Position numbers and translations under genes: made by a program. The notes beneath the pieces were generated by a model that was given only the letters and a program-made list of their open reading frames with translations, was not told the DNA's origin and did not search any database. This document shows, one piece after another, positions 41,882 through 50,243 of a stretch of 64,000 nt of DNA. Each line of letters opens with the position of its first letter. Position 1 is the first letter of the stretch. Source of the stretch: Rudanella paleaurantiibacter (lineage in GTDB: Bacteria > Bacteroidota > Bacteroidia > Cytophagales > Spirosomataceae); contig NZ_WELI01000017.1 of assembly GCF_009184635.1 (NCBI RefSeq), forward strand, positions 40,196 through 104,195, read 5' to 3'.

Positions 41882-42865
41882 ATGCGCCAATACCATAGCC
41901 ACCTGACGCTTATCGGCTCAGACCCTTCATCCCTACCCCGACTGGCTGAGCCTACAGACCTTTTAACAGACACCAGATTTTCAGATGGCTTATTTTTCAA
42001 CTCGCCCGACTTTTTAGCCCTGCAACCACAACCTGTCTACCAACTAAACTGGGTAGATACGATAACCAGGCAGACAGCTATTCGATGTGCATTTGGGGTA
42101 CAAAGTGGCCTTGCCCTAAGCCCGGTAGCGGCCCCGTTTGGCTCGGTTGAATGGGCAGTTCAGGTCACGCCAGCCGAGTTATCCCAATTTGTAGCCGAGC
42201 TGCTTCAGCAAGCACAGCAGGCAGGGGCCAACCAACTCCGACTAACGCACCCACCAGCCTGTTACGCCCCCAGCCAAGCCCATGAATTATTTGACATCCT
42301 GACGCAACACGGATTCAGCAGTAGCAGGCAAGTGGCTACCTTTCACATACCTGTGTGCGGACAACCGTTGGAGTACCGGATGCGGGCTTCCGAGCGCCAA
42401 CGATTCCGTAAATGTGTGCGAACGGGCTTTCGGGCCTTACAATGGGAAAGCCCACAAATTGACGAGCTAATCAGGTTCATCACCGAACACCGTCGGCTCA
42501 AAGGGTATCCTCTTTCTGTATCAGAGGACCAATTAGCGCACTTGCTTAGCCGGTTTCCCGAGAACTTCCCGGTTTTTGGAGTCTGGTCAGGACGAACACT
42601 TGTTGCCACCTGTGTTTGTGTACGCGTCCGGGCCAATAGCCTGTACACATTCATACCCGTCAGTCACACCGATTATGCCACGTTCAGCCCAATGGTTATG
42701 CTACTCGAAAGCGCGTACGAATACTGCCAGCAAACGGGCATCGACCTGCTCGATTTAGGCCCTGCCCTCGATCCTATCGGTCAGTTTAAGCCCAGTTTGG
42801 CCCGGTTCAAAGAAAACATGGGGGCTATGTGTTCACCCAGGTTTACATTCGAAATTTCGTTGTGA
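41882..42865 (+). CDS. GNAT/FemAB-like acyltransferase-like protein
   Basis: A 327-residue protein from the ATG at 41882; the longer frame starts inside the preceding terminator. The N-terminal half (LFFNSPDFLALQPQPVYQLNWVD ... AFGVQSGLALSPVAAPFGSVEW) and C-terminal half (FPVFGVWSGRTLVATCVCVRVRANSLYTFIPVSH, YCQQTGIDLLDLGPALDPIGQFKPSLARFKENMG) resemble the double-GNAT layout of FemAB/CelD-like proteins. Such proteins transfer amino-acyl or acyl groups in cell-wall or polysaccharide synthesis. Location upstream of the sugar cluster agrees with a surface-polymer role, but the substrate is unknown. Confidence 0.6.
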   Translation: MRQYHSHLTLIGSDPSSLPRLAEPTDLLTDTRFSDGLFFNSPDFLALQPQPVYQLNWVDTITRQTAIRCAFGVQSGLALSPVAAPFGSVEWAVQVTPAELSQFVAELLQQAQQAGANQLRLTHPPACYAPSQAHELFDILTQHGFSSSRQVATFHIPVCGQPLEYRMRASERQRFRKCVRTGFRALQWESPQIDELIRFITEHRRLKGYPLSVSEDQLAHLLSRFPENFPVFGVWSGRTLVATCVCVRVRANSLYTFIPVSHTDYATFSPMVMLLESAYEYCQQTGIDLLDLGPALDPIGQFKPSLARFKENMGAMCSPRFTFEISL

Positions 42866-42868
42866 TAG

Positions 42869-42970
42869 GAACGCGAACCGAACCAATAGGGCGGCTTTAA
42901 ACGGATTTCTTTATCCCGATCGAAAAAAGAAAATCGGCCTTAAACTGTTTCATCGATTTAATCCGCGTTC
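42869..42970. repeat. Intergenic repeat of the ATCCGTG/AAACGGATTTCTTT family
   Basis: GAACGCG (42869-42875) pairs with CGCGTTC (42964-42970), and an inner GATCGAAAAAAG-type segment and AAACGGATTTCTTTA word match the elements at 20498-20606 and 49114-49195. Located between two same-strand genes. Confidence 0.5.
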
Positions 42971-42978
42971 GTATCCCC

Positions 42979-42986
42979 TAATTTTG
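42979..42986 (+). promoter_or_regulatory. -7 box TAATTTTG before the sialyltransferase-like gene
   Basis: TAnnTTTG match 20 bp before the ATG at 43007, predicting a leader of roughly 15 nt for the sugar cluster. Confidence 0.5.
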
Positions 42987-43006
42987 CGGCAGCAAAATCA
43001 ATCCGA

Positions 43007-43897
43007 ATGATCGAACGAGTCTATAAATCAGGCGCTCAGTTTCTGAATAGTCTGATTGAATCTTTACTGACGCTACTCCGCGTGTTGATTCAGTCGCGGA
43101 TGCCGATGCCCCTCCCCCACCGCCGGCAGGCCGTTTGCTCCGTGTTAGGAAATGGCCCGTCGCTACGCGATACGCTCGAAAATCATCTCGATTTCCTGAA
43201 ACAAACCGAGCTGGTGTGTGTCAATAACTTTGCGCACTCGCCCTACTTTGCCCAGCTACGGCCCCAGAACTACATTATTGTTGACCCCAACTATTTCGTT
43301 TTTACGGAGACCTCAACCGACCGGCCCGACATCCGCCAGACCTTACAGGCGTTTCAGACGGAAGTCGACTGGCCCATGTCGTTGTACGTACCCCGCTTTG
43401 CCCGCAACTCGTACGTGATACGGACCATACAGGCCGGGAACCCTAACATTCAGGTGGTGTTTATCAATCATGCTATTGCACGCGGGTTCCAATGGCTCCG
43501 GCACAAACTGTATCGGTCGGGTTGGGCCATGATGCAGTCGCAAACGGTGGTGGTAGCAGCTCTTTTTCTGACCGTAAACCGGAAGTTCGACGTTATTTAT
43601 CTGTTTGGGGCCGATCAGTCGTGGCATGAGCAAATCCGAATCGACGAAAGTAATCAGGTGCTCATGCAGCAGCTGCATTTCTACGAACAGGCCAAAGACG
43701 TAGCCTACGAGCCAATTTATTCGGATAAGCACCGCACCCGAACCGATTCGATGGCCGCGCAGTTTCTGTCGTTGCACAAGGCCTTTCGGGGCTACGAAGT
43801 ATTGCGGGAGTACGCCGATTCGGTTGGGGTTCGTATTTTTAACGCCAGTACCAAAAGCTACATCGACTCGCTGGAGCGGGTAAAACTCCAAAACTAG
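43007..43897 (+). CDS. Sialyltransferase/MptE-like protein, putative nonulosonate or surface-sugar transferase
   Basis: A 296-residue protein. The core begins VLGNGPSLRDTLENHLDFL (~residues 46-64), followed by VCVNNFAHSPYFAQLRPQNYIIVDPNYF. Later come FDVIYLFGADQSWHE and VGVRIFNASTKSYIDSL. This arrangement (N-terminal GNGPSL nucleotide-sugar loop, central ADQ/GID segment, C-terminal N-S-Y) is shared by GT42-type sialyltransferases and the DUF115/MptE-like proteins that accompany pseudaminic acid genes. pseB and pseC follow directly. Inference: a transferase for a PseB/PseC-derived sugar. Catalytic residues cannot be assigned with confidence. Confidence 0.55.
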   Translation: MIERVYKSGAQFLNSLIESLLTLLRVLIQSRMPMPLPHRRQAVCSVLGNGPSLRDTLENHLDFLKQTELVCVNNFAHSPYFAQLRPQNYIIVDPNYFVFTETSTDRPDIRQTLQAFQTEVDWPMSLYVPRFARNSYVIRTIQAGNPNIQVVFINHAIARGFQWLRHKLYRSGWAMMQSQTVVVAALFLTVNRKFDVIYLFGADQSWHEQIRIDESNQVLMQQLHFYEQAKDVAYEPIYSDKHRTRTDSMAAQFLSLHKAFRGYEVLREYADSVGVRIFNASTKSYIDSLERVKLQN

Positions 43898-43978
43898 TTT
43901 TCAGTTTACGGTTCTCAGTTTACAGTGGTCCTGTCCCGACAACCGCTTTGCGCAACTGAAAACCATAAACTGAAAACT
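43896..43978. repeat. Intergenic inverted repeat of AAACTGAAAACTG words
   Basis: Arms 43896-43920 and 43954-43978 match at 23 of 25 positions. The words AAACTGAAAACT and AACTGARAACC also build the spacer at 49800-49889. It ends about 15 bases before the pseB ATG. Confidence 0.8.
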
Positions 43979-43992
43979 GAAAACTTTTTTTC

Positions 43993-45009
43993 ATGCTTGA
44001 TTTAAACGGAAAGTCCATTCTGATCACCGGCGGGACCGGCTCTTTTGGCAAAAAGTTCGTGGAGATGGTGTACGCCCGCTACCCGCAGGTAAAACGGGTG
44101 GTGATTTACTCCCGCGACGAACTCAAACAGTTTGAGATGAGTCAGCTTTACCCCCACTCGATGTACAAGTCGATCCGGTTTTTTATCGGTGACGTTCGCG
44201 ACGGGGAGCGACTCAAGCGTGCCTGTGAGAACATCGACATCATTGTGCACGCGGCTGCACTCAAGCAAGTACCGGCCGCCGAGTACAACCCGATGGAGTG
44301 CATCAAAACAAACGTGTTTGGGGCCGAAAACGTAATCAATGCCGCGCTCGACAACGGTGTGAAGCGGGTGGTAGCCCTCTCGACCGATAAGGCCGCGGCC
44401 CCGATTAACCTCTACGGTGCTACCAAGCTTTGTTCCGACAAGCTGTTTGTAGCCGCCAACAATATGAAAGGTAGCCGCGACCTGCGGTTTTCGGTGGTTC
44501 GGTACGGTAACGTGATTGGCTCGCGCGGTTCGGTAGTGCCGTTTTTTCTGGAACGCCGGAAAGAAGGCGTTCTGCCCATCACTCACCCCGACATGACCCG
44601 GTTCAATATTTCGCTCGAAGAAGGGGTCGAGATGGTATTTCATGCCCTCGAACACGCCTGGGGTGGCGAAATTTTCGTGCCCAAAATTCCGTCGTACCGG
44701 ATTACCGATGTAGCCGAGGCCATTGGCCCCCACTGTGAGCAAAAGTTGGTGGGCGTACGCCCCGGCGAAAAACTCCACGAGGAAATGATTACCGAAACCG
44801 ATTCGCTCAATACTGTGGAGACCGACCGGTACTACGTAATTACGCCCTCGACACCCACCTGGGAAGTCGACGATTATCTGAAGGCGTTCAACGGCAAACG
44901 GGTCGAAATGGGCTTCAAATACAACTCAGGAACCAACACCGAGTGGCTCACCGTCGAACAACTGCGGGAACAGATTCGGACCCATGTCGACGCGAGCTTT
45001 GCCGTGTAA
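43993..45009 (+). CDS. pseB: UDP-N-acetylglucosamine 4,6-dehydratase (inverting)
   Basis: A 338-residue SDR-family enzyme of the PseB/FlaA1 type, which makes the UDP-4-keto-6-deoxy-L-hexose precursor of pseudaminic acid and related sugars. The NAD(P) loop is ITGGTGSFGKKF (~residue 12). The diagnostic PseB catalytic segment is LSTDKAAAPINLYGATK, with Thr-Asp-Lys then Tyr-x3-Lys spaced as in FlaA1. The substrate loop GSRGSVVPFF and C-terminal RPGEKLHEEMI are present. It is followed by pseC. PseF, PseG, PseH and PseI are absent from the window, so the final sugar cannot be stated. Confidence 0.92.
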   Translation: MLDLNGKSILITGGTGSFGKKFVEMVYARYPQVKRVVIYSRDELKQFEMSQLYPHSMYKSIRFFIGDVRDGERLKRACENIDIIVHAAALKQVPAAEYNPMECIKTNVFGAENVINAALDNGVKRVVALSTDKAAAPINLYGATKLCSDKLFVAANNMKGSRDLRFSVVRYGNVIGSRGSVVPFFLERRKEGVLPITHPDMTRFNISLEEGVEMVFHALEHAWGGEIFVPKIPSYRITDVAEAIGPHCEQKLVGVRPGEKLHEEMITETDSLNTVETDRYYVITPSTPTWEVDDYLKAFNGKRVEMGFKYNSGTNTEWLTVEQLREQIRTHVDASFAV

Positions 45010-45081
45010 TGTAGAAAGAATAATGTTCAGGAGAGTTAGTAATTCACCCATTATTCGTTTCACATTAATCAGTATCCATCT

Positions 45082-46260
45082 ATGAATCCAATTCCGTACG
45101 GCCGCCAGCACATTACCGATGAGGATATGGCGGCTGTTGCCAAAGCCCTTACCTCGCCCGCCCTCACACAGGGACCTACCATCGGGCAGTTTGAAGAGGC
45201 TTTTGCCCAGTACATCGGGAGTCAATATGCCGTAGCGGTTGCCAACGGAACGGCCGCCTTGCACCTGTGTGCGCTGGCGCTGGGGGTTAACGAAACATCT
45301 AAAGTTATCACAACGCCGATTACGTTCTCGGCCTCGGCCAACTGCATTCGGTACTGCGGGGGCGAAGTTCACTTTGCCGACATCGACCCCGAAACACTTG
45401 TGCTGGACCCCAAAGCCGTGCGGGCGTTGCTCGAAAAACACCCCAAAGGCACCTTTTCGGGCATTATTCCGGTTGATTTTGCCGGATACCCCGCCGATAT
45501 GGCCGCGTTTCGCGAATTGGCCGACGAGTTTGGGCTGTGGTTGCTCGAAGACAGTTGCCATGCGCCGGGGGCCTCGTTTACCGACGAGCAGGGGCAAAAT
45601 CACCGCTGTGGCGATGGCTCACTGGCCGAACTGGCCATTTTTAGTTTTCACCCCGTGAAGCACATTGCCTGTGGCGAGGGTGGCATGATTACCACCAACA
45701 ACGAGGCCCTGTACCGGCATTTGCTTCGGCTCCGCACGCACGGCATCACTAATAAACCCGGCGATTTCAGCGAACCCGAACCCGGCGAACCCGAACGGGG
45801 CGGCTGGTATATGGAACTGCAGGAGCTGGGCTATAACTACCGGCTAACCGATATGCAGGCGGCTTTGGGACTAAGCCAACTCAAACGGGCCGACGCTATG
45901 CTCGACCGCCGACGGGCTATTGCGGCCCGGTACGATGCGGCCTTTACCGGCACTGCCGTACGTACCATTGTACCTCCCGACCGTGTGGGTCATGCGTATC
46001 ACCTTTACGTGATTCAGGTTCCCGACCGAAAAGGTCTGTACGATTACCTCCGCACGAAGAACATATTTGCTCAGGTGCATTACATTCCGGTTCACCGGAT
46101 GCCGTACTACCGGCAGTTTGGCTGGAAGCTGGGTGATTTTCCGCTCGCTGAAGACTATTATGCCCACGGCCTGAGCATTCCGATGTTTCCGACCCTAACC
46201 GACGAGGAGCAGGCGTATGTTATCCGGGAAGTACTGGCGTTTGTGAACGGCAAGGTATAA
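45082..46260 (+). CDS. pseC: UDP-4-amino-4,6-dideoxy-N-acetyl-beta-L-altrosamine transaminase
   Basis: A 392-residue DegT/DnrJ-type PLP aminotransferase. It starts with the family-typical YGRQHITDEDMAAVAKAL...TQGP, has NGTAALHLCALALG for the phosphate cup, LEDSCHAPGA with the PLP-contacting Asp, and the Schiff-base lysine in FSFHPVKHIACGEGG. It ends with YIPVHRMPYYRQFG and LSIPMFPTLT. Together with PseB it makes the 4-amino sugar from UDP-GlcNAc. The next gene begins 10 bp downstream, suggesting one operon from 43007 on. Confidence 0.9.
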   Translation: MNPIPYGRQHITDEDMAAVAKALTSPALTQGPTIGQFEEAFAQYIGSQYAVAVANGTAALHLCALALGVNETSKVITTPITFSASANCIRYCGGEVHFADIDPETLVLDPKAVRALLEKHPKGTFSGIIPVDFAGYPADMAAFRELADEFGLWLLEDSCHAPGASFTDEQGQNHRCGDGSLAELAIFSFHPVKHIACGEGGMITTNNEALYRHLLRLRTHGITNKPGDFSEPEPGEPERGGWYMELQELGYNYRLTDMQAALGLSQLKRADAMLDRRRAIAARYDAAFTGTAVRTIVPPDRVGHAYHLYVIQVPDRKGLYDYLRTKNIFAQVHYIPVHRMPYYRQFGWKLGDFPLAEDYYAHGLSIPMFPTLTDEEQAYVIREVLAFVNGKV

Positions 46261-46270
46261 TCAGTACGGT

Positions 46271-47899
46271 ATGAAGCTGACGCCAAACCGCGCACCCGAA
46301 TGGCTTTTTGGGGGAGTTGCCCTGCTGCCAATCCTTTACTACGCGGTTACTCTTGTCCGTTACGCCTGGAACATGCCGTATATGGACGACTACCCGGTGC
46401 TGGTCGAGTTTCTGAATCGATGGCCGGGGGCTTCCTGGGCGGCCCGGCTCGATGGCCTGCTGGAGCAAAACAACTTCCACCGGGTTGTCTGGGTAAAAGC
46501 CCTAGCTTTGCTGAACGTAGGTGTTACGGATACCATCAACTTTACCTTTTTGCAATGGGTAGGCAACGCAGCCCTCTTGCTTACCGCCTGGCTGCTGTAC
46601 CGGGCCTCGTCGTCAATCAGTCGTTGGGCGTTTTTGCCCGCCTTGTTTCTGATTTTCCAGTTTCAATCGTGGAACAACGCTTTTTGGGCCATGGCCGCCG
46701 TCTCGAACCTATGGGCACCGGCCTGGGCGTTGCTGGCACTCTGGCTGGGCAGTCAGTCTGGTCAACGCTCGTTTTGGATGGGCGTGGGCATTGGGCTGGT
46801 AGCCTTGCTCACCAACGGCAACGGGATTGTTGTGTTGCCATTAATCCTATTGATGTGCGTGACCAACTCAGCGCAACCGGTCGATCGGGTTAAACAAGCT
46901 ATTGGATTGGGGACTATCACCCTAATTGCACTCTACCTTTACTTCCGAGGGTACAACAACCCTTCTGGCCCAGCGCTGAGCAGTTTGCTGAGTCCAGAAA
47001 AAATCGGGCATCTGCTGGCACTCGACACAGCATTTTTGGGGGCCATGTTTTATCACCCATCGGTGGCGTGGGTGAGTCAGGTAGTGGGTGGTTTCACCAT
47101 TGTCTGGACGGGTTATTTGATACTGACCCGCTACGACCGGCACAACCCTACCCTGTTCTGGTTCCTTATTTTCCTGCACCTGACCGGGCTGATGCTGGCC
47201 GTAAACCGCATCGAAAAAGGAACCGAACTCATGTACGCGTCGCGCTACCGCAACATTACGGCCCTGATGCTGGCAACTACCTGGCTCACGTTGGCCGATG
47301 TGGCCCGGCTTGCCCGGTTCCGCTGGCAAACGGCCTTAACAAGCCTTGTTCTGGCAGGCTCGGTGGCTATCTGGGGGGTATCAAACTATACATATGCGGG
47401 CAAAATTGTCCGGTTTCGGGAGTTGAAACAGACCGACCAGTTTTTGTGGCAACAGGTGGGGATCATTCGGGGTTGCGCACCGACATTACAACCGGCTCAG
47501 GCATTGAGCCAACTAAGAACCAACCAACTGTTTTCACCCGCAGAACTGACTATTGTGCACCTGGCCTCAACACCAGTGGCTGTATCTATACCGCCACTTG
47601 GCTCCCCCGCCATCGATTACCGTATTGATTTGCAACAGCCAATAGGTGCGTACCGGCTTATTAGCGGCTGGGCCAAAATCCGGGGCCGCAAAGCCAATTT
47701 CAACGACACATACCTCGGAGTCAGAACTCCTAACGGCTGGCAGTTTTATAGCACCCTGTTCCATCAGCGGCTCGACCTCGCCGACTCCGTCAATGAAAAA
47801 GACACCGGCTTCAGCGCCATTCTACCGGCCGAAACCGCCGGTATGCCGGTTGGGATTCTGGTCCGTTCGGGCGGAAGTACCGGCTTTGTCGAGTTATAA
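46271..47899 (+). CDS. Polytopic membrane protein, GT-C-like
   Basis: A 542-residue protein with roughly nine or ten hydrophobic helices (WLFGGVALLPILYYAVTLV near the N-terminus; FLQWVGNAALLLTAWLLY; WAPAWALLALWLG; AIGLGTITLIALYLYF; FWFLIFLHLTGLMLAV; TALTSLVLAGSVAIWGV). A ~140-residue soluble C-terminal domain follows. The first external loop carries acidic residues (NMPYMDDYPVLVEFLNRW), as in many GT-C lipid-linked-sugar transferases. Inference: transfers a sugar to a surface molecule as part of the pseBC cluster. No named family can be assigned with certainty. Confidence 0.6.
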   Translation: MKLTPNRAPEWLFGGVALLPILYYAVTLVRYAWNMPYMDDYPVLVEFLNRWPGASWAARLDGLLEQNNFHRVVWVKALALLNVGVTDTINFTFLQWVGNAALLLTAWLLYRASSSISRWAFLPALFLIFQFQSWNNAFWAMAAVSNLWAPAWALLALWLGSQSGQRSFWMGVGIGLVALLTNGNGIVVLPLILLMCVTNSAQPVDRVKQAIGLGTITLIALYLYFRGYNNPSGPALSSLLSPEKIGHLLALDTAFLGAMFYHPSVAWVSQVVGGFTIVWTGYLILTRYDRHNPTLFWFLIFLHLTGLMLAVNRIEKGTELMYASRYRNITALMLATTWLTLADVARLARFRWQTALTSLVLAGSVAIWGVSNYTYAGKIVRFRELKQTDQFLWQQVGIIRGCAPTLQPAQALSQLRTNQLFSPAELTIVHLASTPVAVSIPPLGSPAIDYRIDLQQPIGAYRLISGWAKIRGRKANFNDTYLGVRTPNGWQFYSTLFHQRLDLADSVNEKDTGFSAILPAETAGMPVGILVRSGGSTGFVEL

Positions 47900-47928
47900 C
47901 TCGAACCAAACAGCCCATCCGATTGTCG

Positions 47929-47936
47929 TATCTTTG
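47929..47936 (+). promoter_or_regulatory. -7 box TATCTTTG upstream of prfB
   Basis: Exact TAnnTTTG match 69 bp before the prfB ATG. No firm -33 element. Confidence 0.45.
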
Positions 47937-48005
47937 TCATTCAGACGCTCATCCGTATGTACGGGAGTGTCTGCAATCCATAATTTAAACGCATACGACA
48001 AGTTC

Positions 48006-49083
48006 ATGACAACTGATCAGTTGAAAGACTTGAGGGCCAGAGTAGAGGCCCTGAGGGGGTATCTTTGACTACGATGCCAAAAAAGAACAACTAAGCGATC
48101 TCGAACAACAAACATTTCAGCCTGAGTTCTGGGGTGATGCCGACCGGGCCGAAACCGTTATGAAACAGGTACGAGCCCTGAAAGGCTGGGTAGGCGGTTA
48201 CGACTCGCTCAATGGCCAATTGGAAGACCTCGAAACCTTATTTGAGTTTTACGAAGCCGGCGACGTTACCGAAGAAGAAGTAGACACCGAAGCGCAGAAA
48301 GTAACGGTTACGCTCGAAGAACTCGAACTGAAGAAAATGCTGAGTAATGAGGAAGACCAACTCAGCGCAGTACTCGAAATCAACTCAGGGGCGGGCGGTA
48401 CCGAAAGTCAGGACTGGGCCGATATGCTTTACCGAATGTATATGCGCTGGGCCGAAAAACACGGCTACAGTGTAAAACAAGTCGATTACCAGGAGGGCGA
48501 TACGGCGGGTATCAAATCGGCCACGCTCGAAATTGACGGTGCTCTGGCTTACGGCTACCTGAAATCCGAAAACGGCGTACATCGGCTGGTTCGGGTATCC
48601 CCGTTCGATTCAAACGCCCGTCGGCACACCTCCTTTGCCTCGGTCTTTGCCTATCCACTCGTCGACGATTCAATCCAAATCGACGTAAACCTGGCCGATA
48701 TCGACTGGGACACCTTCCGGTCGGGCGGGGCCGGTGGGCAGAACGTAAACAAGGTTGAAACGGCCGTTCGGTTACGACACAAACCCTCGGGCATTATCAT
48801 CGAATGCCAGCAGGAGCGTAGTCAGCTACAAAACAAGGAAGTAGCTATTCGACTCCTGAAGTCAAAGCTGTATGAGATTGAGGTACAGAAGCGCAACGCG
48901 GCCCGGGCTGAAGTAGAAGCTGGTAAGAAAAAAATCGAGTGGGGCTCGCAGATCCGGTCGTATGTACTCGACGACCGACGCGTGAAAGATCACCGAACCG
49001 GTTATCAAACCTCAAATACCGAGTCCGTTCTCGACGGCGACCTCGACGAGTTTATCAAGTCGTACCTACTGATGCAGGATTAG
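48006..49083 (+). CDS. prfB: Peptide chain release factor 2, expressed by +1 programmed frameshift
   Basis: Reading begins at ATG 48006 ([20 protein letters not shown]) and meets UGA at 48066-48068. A +1 shift that skips the T at 48066 continues as [15 protein letters not shown] to 49083, giving about 358 residues, the normal RF2 length. The site is the canonical AGGGGGTATCTTTGAC. RF2 motifs are present: SPF tripeptide in [16 protein letters not shown] for UGA/UAA recognition, and the catalytic GGQ in [18 protein letters not shown]. Low RF2 raises the frameshift, giving autoregulation. If annotated only from 48160, the N-terminal part is lost. Confidence 0.95.
48054..48069 (+). promoter_or_regulatory. 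prfB +1 frameshift site
   Basis: AGG GGG TAT CTT TGA C: an internal Shine-Dalgarno-like AGGGGG followed after three bases by the slippery CTT and the in-frame UGA, identical to the E. coli core arrangement. Confidence 0.95.
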
Positions 49084-49113
49084 GTCGGAAACCGCGTGAG
49101 CGGGCCAACGGAG

Positions 49114-49195
49114 TGGACGGATCTAATGGACTCACACAGATTTCTTTAGGTTTTAATCCGTGAAAATCAGTTTTATCCGTTCAATCCGTGTACCT
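49114..49195. repeat. Intergenic repeat of the ATCCGTG family
   Basis: Contains ACGGAT near the left end and ATCCGT/AATCCGTG words near the right end, with ACACAGATTTCTTTAGG inside. The inner segment is close to that at 7473-7499. Spacer between prfB and the DUF177 gene. Confidence 0.6.
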
Positions 49196-49210
49196 ATTAA
49201 AAATATTTTG

Positions 49211-49232
49211 TAATTTTGCGCTCCTATTTTTG
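49211..49232 (+). promoter_or_regulatory. Two -7 boxes (TAATTTTG, TATTTTTG) before the DUF177-rpmF block
   Basis: 49211-49218 and 49225-49232 both match TAnnTTTG. Either would start transcription within about 30 nt of the GTG at 49247. Confidence 0.5.
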
Positions 49233-49246
49233 AGGGGTTTGATAAC

Positions 49247-49789
49247 GTGAACGAGCTAAGGCAATACGAGATTCCGGTCTTCGGGCTGGAAAACAAGCGC
49301 TACGAATACGACTTTGAGTCGGGCGATGCGTTTTTTGCTGCGCTCGAGCAGGACTTGATTGAAAAAGGCAATATCCAGACCCATTTGATTCTGGACAAGT
49401 CTGAAACCATGATCCGGCTCGATTTTCAAATCAGCGGCACTGTGGAGCAAACTTGCGACCGGAGCCTCGATTTGTACGACGAGCCTATTCAGATCGAACG
49501 GCTTATGTTGCTGAAGTTCTCCGATCATAATGAAGAACTGACCGACGAAATCGAACTGATCGAGCGCAACACACACAGCGTTAACGTGGCAAGGTATATT
49601 TTTGAGTTCCTTGCTACCTCGCTGCCCATGAAGAAACTGCACCCGCGCTTCCGGGAGGAAGACGAGCAGGACGAGGATACTGAGTCGGAGGGAAAACTGA
49701 TTTACCGCTCAGATTCAGACGAAGAACCAACGGACGAGCCACCTGTTGACCCAAGATGGGCAGCTCTTCGGAAATTGAATGACAATTGA
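49247..49789 (+). CDS. DUF177 (YceD-like) protein
   Basis: A 180-residue acidic protein with a GTG start. It has the DUF177 pattern: an N-terminal LRQYEIPVFGLENKRYEYDFE region, then ISGTVEQTCDRSLDLYDEPI (the conserved CDR with one Cys) and IELIERNTHSVNVARYIFEFLATSLPMKKLHP. A low-complexity acidic tail follows. In most bacteria this gene directly precedes rpmF and is linked to 23S rRNA processing; the same order is seen here. No upstream ATG fits. Confidence 0.88.
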   Translation: MNELRQYEIPVFGLENKRYEYDFESGDAFFAALEQDLIEKGNIQTHLILDKSETMIRLDFQISGTVEQTCDRSLDLYDEPIQIERLMLLKFSDHNEELTDEIELIERNTHSVNVARYIFEFLATSLPMKKLHPRFREEDEQDEDTESEGKLIYRSDSDEEPTDEPPVDPRWAALRKLNDN

Positions 49790-49799
49790 TTTAAATGTT

Positions 49800-49889
49800 T
49801 TCAGCGTGCGGTTTCCCAATTGCAGTTTTTGTGAGTAGGACCGTATTAACCAACTGAGAACCAAACACTATAAACTGTAAACTGAAACC
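49800..49889. repeat. Spacer with AAACTGTAAACTGAAACC words directly before rpmF
   Basis: The right end (49852-49889) shares CTGAGAACC, ATAAACTG and AAACTGAAA words with the repeat at 43896-43978. The left end has imperfect complements (TTTCAG, CGGTTTCCCA). The final word abuts the rpmF ATG. Confidence 0.5.
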
Positions 49890-50084
49890 ATGGCACACCC
49901 CAAACGACGCCACTCTTCTACCCGTCGCGATAAGCGCCGGACGCATTACAAGGCCACTGCCGTAACGCTCTCAACCGACGCAACTACGGGCGAAGTACAT
50001 GAGCGCCACCATGCTCACGTGTACGAGGGCAACTTGTACTACAAAGGCAAAATGATTGTTGAAGGCTACGCTTCAGCGGCTTAA
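49890..50084 (+). CDS. rpmF: 50S ribosomal protein L32
   Basis: A 64-residue ribosomal protein starting [22 protein letters not shown], the L32 signature. The zinc-ribbon region ([21 protein letters not shown]) has no cysteine at all, so this is the zinc-free form. It sits in the widely conserved order DUF177-rpmF-plsX-fabH. A terminator follows, so plsX and the rest may need read-through or their own promoter. Confidence 0.95.
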   Translation: MAHPKRRHSSTRRDKRRTHYKATAVTLSTDATTGEVHERHHAHVYEGNLYYKGKMIVEGYASAA

Positions 50085-50112
50085 TATCAGCCATTTACGT
50101 GTGCCTGTACAT

Positions 50113-50163
50113 AAAGTATTTCGCAGCAGTCTTCCGGGAAGATGAACGCGAAATACTTTTTTA
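50113..50163 (+). terminator. Terminator after rpmF
   Basis: Perfect 12-bp stem (50113-50124 with 50148-50159) followed by a T-rich tail to 50163. Confidence 0.8.
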
Positions 50164-50243
50164 TTGTCTAGTACCTGCTATTTTTACGCGATTATTCCCT
50201 TTACATCACGAGCCGCGTCGGCTCCGACGCCTTAACTGAGTCA

